From contig CATWUX010000072.1 of the NCBI GenBank assembly GCA_958354085.1, positions 1 through 11,131 of the forward strand: a stretch of 11,131 nt of DNA. The letters run 5' to 3'. Source of the DNA: an uncultured Oscillospiraceae bacterium (GTDB lineage Bacteria; Bacillota; Clostridia; Oscillospirales; Acutalibacteraceae). The notes below the pieces were generated by a model that was not told the DNA's origin, made no database searches, and saw only the letters and a program-made list of their open reading frames with translations. Both the position numbers and the translations under genes were made by a program. Shown in pieces: positions 1 through 5,364 of this stretch (position 1 is the first letter of the stretch; every line of letters starts with the position of its first letter).

Positions 1-509
1 CTATACCGGCATATAAGAACATCTAAAGAGATAATTAGAAATCTATTAAATGATTCATCAAAGAAAATGTACTGCGGCCGGCAGGAAAGGGACAATATCG
101 TCGCCGCCTGCCGCCTCATGCCCTTGGAAAAAGTATTCAGGGATTTTCGGCTGTCCAAGCGAAACGCCTCTGTCAGCTGCCCAAAGCGTTTCTTATCAAA
201 GTGCGGATAGGCGGCGCTATACAGCTGCGCCATGCGTTCCATGTTGGCGCTCGGCAAAAAGTACAGCTCATCCGGCACATAAGCAATCGTGGATTTGACC
301 GCCGGATTCTCATAGACCGGTTGGTCGTCGATCTGGATTTCCCCCTGATCCGCTTTATAAACGCCGGTGATCAGGCGCAAAAAGGTCGATTTACCGGCGC
401 CGTTGGAGCCAACCATACCGTAAATGCAGCCATGCGGAATGGTACAGCTAATCGCATTCAGCGCTGTAAAATCGCCAAAGCTCTTGGTCAGATTTTCTAC
501 CCTTATCAT
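1..509 (-). pseudogene. ABC transporter ATP-binding protein (YtrB-like), 3' part replaced or cut at window edge
   Basis: This is the nucleotide-binding subunit of an ABC transporter, the usual partner of a YtrA-type GntR regulator; the membrane subunit would lie beyond the left edge. Numbered from the ATG at 509, the protein has Walker A GSNGAGKS (34-41), a VPDE motif in the Q-loop region (about 78-81), signature FSKGM (127-131) and Walker B YIFFDE (147-152). After DESFN (151-155) the expected GLDP-type D-loop is missing. The frame instead reads RFLIISLDVLICRY to the edge without a stop. The H-loop is not seen. Bases 1 to about 50 are much richer in A+T than the rest of the gene, and the other two frames do not restore the motif, so this is not a simple frameshift. 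The start at 509 has an AAGG site 9 bases upstream; the ATG at 518 overlaps that site and is less likely. The gene begins 27 bases after the GntR gene and is probably co-transcribed with it. It could be a gene broken by an inserted element, or an intact gene spoiled by a misassembly. Confidence 0.8.
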
Positions 510-536
510 CGTGTTCATCCTTTCATCATGTGTACG

Positions 537-914
537 CTATTTGTTTCCTGACAGTGTATAGGCGTGATCCACGCGTTCGATCAGTTCCTGTTTGGACACC
601 CCGGCAAGAGCCAGCTCCTTGGCCAGCTCCTCCAGCTCGTCCAACCGGGCGCGCCGGTTGTCGCTGAGCAGCGCCACAGCATTTTGCGAAACAAAGCAGC
701 CGCGCCCCGGCACTGCACATAAAATGCCGTGACTATCCAGTTCTGCATACGCTTTTTGGATGGTGTTGGGGTTTACGGATAAGTCAATCGACAAACTGCG
801 CACAGACGGGAGCTGATCGCCGGGCTTTAATAGGCCGGACAAAATAAAGCGTTCTGCCTGACGAACAATCTGCTCATAGATCGGTTGTCTCGACATCGTA
901 TCAACGGTAAACAT
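537..914 (-). CDS. GntR-family transcriptional regulator, short YtrA type
   Basis: This is a 125-residue DNA-binding repressor of the YtrA subfamily, which lacks the large effector domain of FadR or HutC proteins. The winged helix-turn-helix covers about residues 10-75: PIYEQIVRQAERFILSG, then LKPGDQLPSVRSLS, the recognition region NPNTIQKAYAELD, and the wing PGRGCFV. The C-terminal 45 residues are charged and helical (DELEELAKELA), as expected for the dimerising tail of this subfamily. An upstream ATG at 935 is open, but the AGGAGG at 920-925 lies five bases from the ATG at 914, which decides the start. The ABC ATPase gene follows at once. Known YtrA-type regulators repress their own ABC operon and respond to cell-envelope stress or antibiotics; that role here is inferred from family and context. 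Confidence 0.93.
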   Translation of the reverse strand: MFTVDTMSRQPIYEQIVRQAERFILSGLLKPGDQLPSVRSLSIDLSVNPNTIQKAYAELDSHGILCAVPGRGCFVSQNAVALLSDNRRARLDELEELAKELALAGVSKQELIERVDHAYTLSGNK

Positions 915-942
915 CACGTCCTCCTTTCTTTGCAATGCATAT

Positions 943-999
943 TAACTGTACTAGTTATTGTAATACACTTAATATACACCGTTCTTTTTGAGTTGTCAA
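943..999 (-). promoter_or_regulatory. Sigma-A promoter and possible self-operator of the GntR/ABC operon
   Basis: Read on the minus strand, TTGACA (994-999) and TATATT (971-976) are separated by exactly 17 bases, a near-consensus housekeeping promoter. Just downstream of the expected start site is an inverted repeat, TAACT-gtact-AGTTA (943-957), placed where a bound repressor would block transcription. Two direct copies of ATACAC (at about 963-968 and 974-979) overlap and flank the -10 box. The promoter is directly visible. Assigning the repeat to the GntR protein is inference. Confidence 0.75.
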
Positions 1000-1028
1000 G
1001 ACAGAATTTCATAAAAGCGATAAATGGA

Positions 1029-1067
1029 CAAAGAGACGGCGGACAAAAAATGTCCGCCGTCTCTTTG
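1029..1067 (-). terminator. Strong hairpin after fbp
   Basis: A perfect 17-bp stem (CAAAGAGACGGCGGACA and its complement) with a five-base loop begins 11 bases after the fbp stop codon. The tract after it on the minus strand is only moderately U-rich (TCCATTTATCGCTTTT). It is a probable intrinsic terminator for the metK-fbp transcript and separates it from the GntR promoter. Confidence 0.7.
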
Positions 1068-1077
1068 AGGTGAAAAT

Positions 1078-3057
1078 TCAGTTTTCCTTTTGCGGGCTGA
1101 TAACGCCTGCGCGATAAGCAGCCAACAGTTGTTTCAGATCCGCGATTCGCGCCGCCAGCTGTGCTCCGGCATCGGTATTCCGCGTCAGCACGCGGCTGCT
1201 GGAGGTCTCAAAGATATTGGTAGTCGTCATGATATCGCGGTTTTCTTCGATTGCCCGTTTCTTGCCGCAGAAGGATTCATGCGAAACCAACCGCAGTCCC
1301 CAAGAATTCGCAATCAGGGTATAACCGGCGATACCGGTCGTGTCGTGATACGCTTTACAAAAGCCGCCGTCGATCACCAGCAAACGGCCGTTCGCTTTGA
1401 TCGGGCTTTCCCCCGCCTTGGCTTTGACCGGCACATGACCGTTGACGATATGGGAATGTGCCGGATTCAGTCCAAATTCCGTAAGAATCCGATCGCACAT
1501 CGCCGCGTCCATGATATGGCGGTAATAAGGATTTTTCTTTTCCGTCCAGACGGTTTTATCCGCGACAAAATAGCGTTCGAAGGTACTGATCTTATCGCGG
1601 CCGAACAGCGGGGACTGCCGCCCGCACCAGAGATACCACAGGAAATCGACGCATGCCTGCTTTTCCGGATGCTCTTTCGGCAGAAAATACGCTTTGCGCG
1701 CCATCGTATCCGCATAATCCATGTAGGATTTTCCGCTGTATACAGCGCCGTCAACCGCATATGTTGTAAAGGAACCGTCCTCGTCCATGGGGATACAGCC
1801 ATGAAACAGCAAATTGCCGTTGTAAACATAATACATCGAACCGTGGCTGTACAAAAAGCCGATATGCCGCTGGAGCCGCTCGCTCCGCCGGAAGGCATGA
1901 CGCAGCGTTGCCATCAGCTCGCGCTCCGCCACGGTCAGCTCGTATGGATGGGCCGGATCAACCGTCGGGAAATGCGCGTCGTTGAGTGGGTAAACCACCC
2001 CGTTGATTTTGACCGTTTTTGCCGACACGTCAATATTCTCCAACAAGCGGCGGTCGTTCATGCCGTATTCCGGGTGTGCGGCGATCAGCTGTCCTTCCAG
2101 CTTAAACTGCATGATCGCGATTGCCTTGTGCACCTTGGACAGCGTGTCCATACTGGTTTTCAGATAAGTCTTGTCGTCCGGATTGCGCGGTGCAAACCAA
2201 GTACACTCCTTATAGGTCTCCTGTGCGAACGCAATCATATCCCGCAGGCTGATGCCGTATCCGTTTTCGATGATATCCAGCGTATTATATTGCAGCGCCA
2301 GATTCAGCACGCACGCGATACAGGCTTCGTTTCCGGCCGCCGCGCCCATCCACAGGATGTCGTGGTTGCCCCACTGTATATCCACGCGGTGATGCTGCAT
2401 CAGCATGTCCAGTATCCGATCCGCGCGTTCGCCGCGGTCATAAATGTCGCCGACAATATGCAGCCGATCGACCGCCAACCGTTTGATCAGCGCGCACATA
2501 GCACTGATCAATTCCTCCGCACAACCGGTATCCACAATCGTGGAAATGATATTCTGATAATATTTTTGTTTATTATCCTCTTCACAATTTGTGTGCAGCA
2601 GCTCATCCAGCACCGACATCCAGGCTGCAGGCATACATTCGCGCACCTTGGTGCGGGTGTATTTGGATGCCACCAGCTTGGCTACCTCTACCAGCCGGTA
2701 CAGCGTAATGCTATACCAGTCGTCCATGTTGGTGCCAGCGCGCTTGACCTCCTCCATTTTCTCGGACGGATAATAAATCAGCATCGCAAACCAAGCGCGC
2801 TCTCGCTCCGGCACCGTATGTCCGAACGCACGGTCGACCTTTTCACGGATAACACCGGAGCAATTGTTGAGAATATGCCCGAATGCTTCCTGCTCTCCGT
2901 GCAGATCGCTCATGAAATGCTCGGTACCTTTCGGCAGATTCAGTGCGGCATTCAAATGGATGATCTTGGTACACACGGCTTCCGGCGTCGGGTATTGCTG
3001 CGCCAGAAGCTGTAAATATTTCAGTTGCGCCGCTGTATAAGAACTATTCTGGCTCAT
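1078..3057 (-). CDS. fbp: Fructose-1,6-bisphosphatase, class III
   Basis: This enzyme hydrolyses fructose 1,6-bisphosphate to fructose 6-phosphate and phosphate, the committed step of gluconeogenesis, in the cytoplasm. At 659 residues it matches the length of Firmicutes class III enzymes (about 640-670), which are unrelated to classes I and II and have a calcineurin-like metallophosphatase core. Metal-binding motifs are in order: SDLHGE (50-55), GDIYDRG (203-209), WGNHD (229-233), LLFHG (416-420) and NGHVPVK (539-545), followed by DGGF (563-566). All the expected Asp, His and Asn ligands are present. The start ATG has AAAGGTGG seven bases upstream. The gene lies 29 bases after metK with no terminator or promoter seen in the gap, so it is probably the second gene of the SAM-riboswitch operon. 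A hairpin terminator follows it. Confidence 0.97.
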   Translation of the reverse strand: MSQNSSYTAAQLKYLQLLAQQYPTPEAVCTKIIHLNAALNLPKGTEHFMSDLHGEQEAFGHILNNCSGVIREKVDRAFGHTVPERERAWFAMLIYYPSEKMEEVKRAGTNMDDWYSITLYRLVEVAKLVASKYTRTKVRECMPAAWMSVLDELLHTNCEEDNKQKYYQNIISTIVDTGCAEELISAMCALIKRLAVDRLHIVGDIYDRGERADRILDMLMQHHRVDIQWGNHDILWMGAAAGNEACIACVLNLALQYNTLDIIENGYGISLRDMIAFAQETYKECTWFAPRNPDDKTYLKTSMDTLSKVHKAIAIMQFKLEGQLIAAHPEYGMNDRRLLENIDVSAKTVKINGVVYPLNDAHFPTVDPAHPYELTVAERELMATLRHAFRRSERLQRHIGFLYSHGSMYYVYNGNLLFHGCIPMDEDGSFTTYAVDGAVYSGKSYMDYADTMARKAYFLPKEHPEKQACVDFLWYLWCGRQSPLFGRDKISTFERYFVADKTVWTEKKNPYYRHIMDAAMCDRILTEFGLNPAHSHIVNGHVPVKAKAGESPIKANGRLLVIDGGFCKAYHDTTGIAGYTLIANSWGLRLVSHESFCGKKRAIEENRDIMTTTNIFETSSSRVLTRNTDAGAQLAARIADLKQLLAAYRAGVISPQKEN

Positions 3058-3086
3058 ACAAGCCCCACCTTTCCGTATAGTCTTGT

Positions 3087-4283
3087 TTATTGGGGCAAGT
3101 GTGCCTGCACATAGGCTTTCAGTTCCTCAGTTTTATCCGTCTTTTCCCATGCGACGTCTATATCCTCGCGGCCGATATGCCCGTAGGCCGCCAGCTGGCG
3201 ATAAATCGGCGCACGCAGCTGCAAATTTGCGATAATCGCGGCCGGGCGGAAATCGAATACCGCGCTCACCGCCGCGGCCAGCACATCGTCCGCAACCACG
3301 CCGGTACCCTCGGTATCCACCAGCACCGACACGGGATGCGCCACACCGATCGCATATGCCAGCTGCACTTCACAGCGTTTGGCCAAGCCGGCCGCTACGA
3401 CGTTTTTCGCCGCGTACCGCGCCATATAGGTCGCGCTGCGATCCACCTTGGTGGGATCTTTTCCGGAGAATGCACCGCCGCCGTGACGGGCGTAACCGCC
3501 ATAGGTATCCACGATGATTTTGCGGCCGGTCAAACCGCTGTCACCGTGCGGTCCGCCCACAACAAACCGACCGGTGGGGTTGACAAAAATTTTCGTATCG
3601 TCATCCAGCAGCTCCGCCGGGATGACCGGACGGATGATCCGCTCGATCACATCCGCACGGATCGTATCCAGCGATACATCCGCACTGTGCTGCGTAGACA
3701 GGACAATAGTATCGACGCGCACCGGCGTTTGTCCGTCGTATTCCACCGTGACCTGTGTTTTGCCATCCGGCCGCAGATACGGCAGCGTACCATCTTTACG
3801 CAGTGCGGTCAGTCGTTTTGCCAGCTTATGCGCCAGTGAAATCGGCAGCGGCATTAACTCCGGGGTTTCATCGCAGGCATACCCAAACATCAGCCCTTGA
3901 TCACCGGCGCCGATTTTGTCAAAATCTTCCGCTTCTTTTCCCCGAATCTCCAGTGCCTCGTTGACGCCCATGGCGATATCCGGCGACTGTTCGTCAATCG
4001 CAGTAAGCACCGCGCAGGTACTTCCATCGAAGCCCTGTGCCGCATCGTTGTAGCCGATATCCCGAATCACCTGCCGGGCGATACTGGGGATGTCCACATA
4101 ACAGCTGGTCGAGATTTCCCCCATCACCAGCACCATACCGGTCGTTGCGATCGTTTCGCAGGCGACATGTGCCTGTGCATCCTGTGCGAGGATAGCGTCC
4201 AATACAGCATCGGAAATCTGATCGCAAACTTTATCCGGATGCCCCTCCGTTACCGATTCCGATGTAAAAAAACGTTTTGCCAT
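3087..4283 (-). CDS. metK: S-adenosylmethionine synthetase (methionine adenosyltransferase)
   Basis: MetK makes S-adenosylmethionine from methionine and ATP in the cytoplasm, releasing phosphate and pyrophosphate, and works as a tetramer. The 398-residue product has the standard length and motifs: EGHPDK near the N-terminus (13-18), the methionine/ATP motif GAGDQG (125-130), and the glycine-rich phosphate loop GGGAFSGKDPTKVDRS (268-283). The frame stays open upstream to 4373, but that part is riboswitch leader. The ATG at 4283 gives the conserved start MAKRFFTSESVTEGHP and has AGAAGGA a few bases upstream. Expression is predicted to be shut off by its own product through the SAM-I riboswitch in the leader. 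The fbp gene follows on the same strand. Confidence 0.98.
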   Translation of the reverse strand: MAKRFFTSESVTEGHPDKVCDQISDAVLDAILAQDAQAHVACETIATTGMVLVMGEISTSCYVDIPSIARQVIRDIGYNDAAQGFDGSTCAVLTAIDEQSPDIAMGVNEALEIRGKEAEDFDKIGAGDQGLMFGYACDETPELMPLPISLAHKLAKRLTALRKDGTLPYLRPDGKTQVTVEYDGQTPVRVDTIVLSTQHSADVSLDTIRADVIERIIRPVIPAELLDDDTKIFVNPTGRFVVGGPHGDSGLTGRKIIVDTYGGYARHGGGAFSGKDPTKVDRSATYMARYAAKNVVAAGLAKRCEVQLAYAIGVAHPVSVLVDTEGTGVVADDVLAAAVSAVFDFRPAAIIANLQLRAPIYRQLAAYGHIGREDIDVAWEKTDKTEELKAYVQAHLPQ

Positions 4284-4335
4284 AATTTCCTTCTTGTCCT
4301 TTCTTTTCAGCGGTATTTTCCCGCATAAACGATAT

Positions 4336-4364
4336 AAAAAAAGCCCTCCGGAAGTCCGGACGGC
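4336..4364 (-). terminator. Riboswitch expression-platform terminator
   Basis: On the minus strand, GCCGTCCGGA-CTT-CCGGAGGGC (4343-4364, one internal mismatch) forms a GC-rich hairpin followed directly by seven U residues (4336-4342). This is a classic intrinsic terminator lying between the SAM-I aptamer and metK. Its 5' arm overlaps the proposed antiterminator strand (4358-4367), so the two structures cannot form together. Confidence 0.92.
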
Positions 4365-4387
4365 ACAACGCAAGCGACGTACACCAT

Positions 4388-4490
4388 CCTCATCTCCCGG
4401 TTTTACCCGCAGGAATTGGCACCTTGCTGCATTTCTGCCACAGGTTGCCGGACATCATCGGGCCTGATCCCTCCGTCACTCTTGATAAGG
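4388..4490 (-). ncRNA. SAM-I (S-box) riboswitch aptamer
   Basis: The minus strand carries the conserved S-box elements in order: CTTATCAAGAG, CGGAGGGATC, GGCCCGATGA, CCGGCAACC, AAGGTGCCAATTCC and GATGAGG. The closing P1 helix pairs CCTTATC (4484-4490) with GATGAGG (4388-4394), with one G-U pair. SAM binding should stabilise P1 and favour the downstream terminator. Without SAM, GGATGGTGTA (4380-4389), which overlaps the 3' strand of P1, can pair with TGTGCCGTCC (4358-4367) over ten base pairs. That pairing removes the 5' arm of the terminator and lets metK be transcribed. Confidence 0.97.
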
Positions 4491-4509
4491 GTTCTATTTA
4501 TTCTTCCCT

Positions 4510-4538
4510 ATTATAATGGAGCTATACGATTTTGTCAA
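4510..4538 (-). promoter_or_regulatory. Consensus sigma-A promoter of the SAM-riboswitch/metK/fbp operon
   Basis: On the minus strand, TTGACA (4533-4538), a 17-base spacer and TATAAT (4510-4515) match the housekeeping consensus at every position. The expected start at about 4503 lies just upstream of the aptamer. Such a strong promoter fits control by attenuation rather than by initiation. Confidence 0.9.
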
Positions 4539-4566
4539 GGCGTGTAAGATCCGGAGTTTTTTCATG

Positions 4567-4637
4567 TTTTTTCAAAATGACTCTCGGCAGATTTTTTGAA
4601 AAAAAGCCTTGACAAATTCGCGATTATTCTATATAAT
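4567..4637 (+). promoter_or_regulatory. Consensus promoter of tRNA-Val with UP-element-like A/T tract
   Basis: TTGACA (4609-4614), 17 bases and TATAAT (4632-4637) form a perfect consensus promoter, with a start expected at about 4644. Directly upstream of the -35 box is TTTTTTGAAAAAAA (4592-4605), in the position and composition of an UP element that contacts the RNA polymerase alpha subunit. It is also the right arm of an 11-bp inverted repeat (TTTTTTCAAAA 4567-4577 with TTTTGAAAAAA 4594-4604). The rest of the intergenic stretch (about 4539-4566) shows nothing I recognise. Confidence 0.88.
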
Positions 4638-4658
4638 AGCTTTCGTTCCAAACAATAT

Positions 4659-4734
4659 GGACGTTTAGCTCAGCTGGTAGAGCTTCCGCTTGACGTGCGG
4701 AAGGTCAGCGGTTCAAGTCCGTTAACGTCCACCA
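4659..4734 (+). tRNA. tRNA-Val, anticodon GAC
   Basis: The 76-base cloverleaf folds cleanly: a 7-bp acceptor stem (GGACGTT/AACGTCC), D arm GCTC/GAGC with GGT in the loop, a 5-bp anticodon stem (TCCGC/GCGGA) around loop TTGACGT, variable loop AGGTC, T loop TTCAAGT, discriminator A and an encoded CCA. Positions 34-36 are GAC, which reads GUC valine codons. Position 37 is G rather than the A found in E. coli tRNA-Val(GAC). The gene has its own strong promoter and a hairpin terminator right behind it. Confidence 0.97.
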
Positions 4735-4773
4735 AACCTGCGGTACGCAAAAGTGTACCGCAGGTTTTCTTTT
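4735..4773 (+). terminator. Intrinsic terminator after tRNA-Val
   Basis: AACCTGCGGTAC (4735-4746) pairs perfectly with GTACCGCAGGTT (4755-4766) around an eight-base loop. TTCTTTT follows and extends the Ts at the end of the stem. It starts at the first base after the encoded CCA. Confidence 0.92.
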
Positions 4774-4798
4774 GTAGTAAAACAGGAGGGCAGCATCT

Positions 4799-5344
4799 AT
4801 GGTCTATCTGATAACGGGAAGCTCACATACCGGAAAAACCTTTCATGCGCATCAATTGCTGGAACAGCTGCATTATCCTTATTTATGCATCGACCACCTG
4901 AAAATGGGGCTGATTCGCAGCGGCTATTGTTCTCTCACGCCGGAAAGCGACGATGAGGAACTCACCGCCTTCCTATGGCCTGTTGTACGGGAAATCATCA
5001 AAACAGCGATTGAAAACGAGCAAAACCTGATTGTAGAGGGCTGCTATGTTCCGCTCAATTACCGGCAAGATTTTGACAAACGTTACCTGCCAAATATAAA
5101 GGGTGTTTGCCTGATTTTTGACCGGCAATATATCGAAACGCAGTATGCGGTCATCAAGCAATATGCGAATGTTGCAGAAAAGCGCATGGACGATGCTTTC
5201 TGTACAAAAGAACATCTGCTGCAAGAAAACGCCCGTAATCTGGCTCTCTGTCAGAAATACGCCTGCCCGTACATCTTGATTACCGATACATACCCAACGG
5301 ACATTTCCGCTTACCTGAATAAACAAAAGTCACCGCCTTGTTAA
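4799..5344 (+). CDS. Small P-loop kinase-like protein, substrate unknown
   Basis: This 181-residue protein has an N-terminal P-loop, MVYLITGSSHTGKTFHA, with Walker A GSSHTGKT (7-14). A charged IDHLKMGLIR stretch follows (31-40), then a Walker B-like strand, NLIVEGCYVP (76-85). A later strand, VCLIFDRQ (103-110), and an acidic, aromatic C-terminal half complete it. The order resembles the adenylate kinase, shikimate kinase and zeta-toxin fold: short strand, P-loop, substrate-binding helix, then a VEG strand. I do not recognise a specific substrate. The start has AGGAGG at 4784-4789, nine bases upstream. No promoter is seen between the tRNA terminator and this gene, so it may depend on read-through from the tRNA promoter. 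It converges on the exporter gene to its right, with 14 bases between the stop codons. Its G+C content is lower than that of metK or fbp. Confidence 0.85.
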   Translation: MVYLITGSSHTGKTFHAHQLLEQLHYPYLCIDHLKMGLIRSGYCSLTPESDDEELTAFLWPVVREIIKTAIENEQNLIVEGCYVPLNYRQDFDKRYLPNIKGVCLIFDRQYIETQYAVIKQYANVAEKRMDDAFCTKEHLLQENARNLALCQKYACPYILITDTYPTDISAYLNKQKSPPC

Positions 5345-5364
5345 AGCGCTTTTGTTGTTTATTC
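5317..5364. repeat. Inverted repeat across the convergent gene ends
   Basis: GAATAAACAAAAG (5317-5329) pairs with CTTTTGTTGTTTATTC (5349-5364), leaving a three-base bulge; a small palindrome, AAAGCGCTTT (5343-5352), overlaps the right arm. It spans the last codons of both converging genes and could serve as a weak bidirectional terminator. The stem is A+T-rich and has no long U tract, so that role is uncertain. Confidence 0.4.

Noticed and set aside
1090..3015. A 641-codon open frame on the plus strand opposite fbp
   Set aside because: It is the complement of a high-GC coding frame and has no recognisable motifs; fbp on the other strand has all its metal-binding motifs.
4261..4283. Run of seven T residues in the fifth to seventh metK codons as a slippery site
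   Set aside because: The run encodes the conserved FF of the MetK N-terminus, and no alternative frame or downstream stimulatory structure is evident.
3090..4328. Several plus-strand open frames opposite metK and its leader
   Set aside because: They lie across metK and the riboswitch, overlap each other in different frames, and look like composition shadows rich in Arg, His and Ser.
4284..4373. In-frame extension of metK by 30 codons upstream
   Set aside because: It would translate the riboswitch terminator; the conserved MetK N-terminus and the ribosome binding site place the start at 4283.
4690..4696. Reading the tRNA anticodon as ACG (arginine)
   Set aside because: The 5-bp stem TCCGC/GCGGA fixes a seven-base loop TTGACGT, so positions 34-36 are GAC; the loop also matches tRNA-Val(GAC) of E. 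coli except at position 37.
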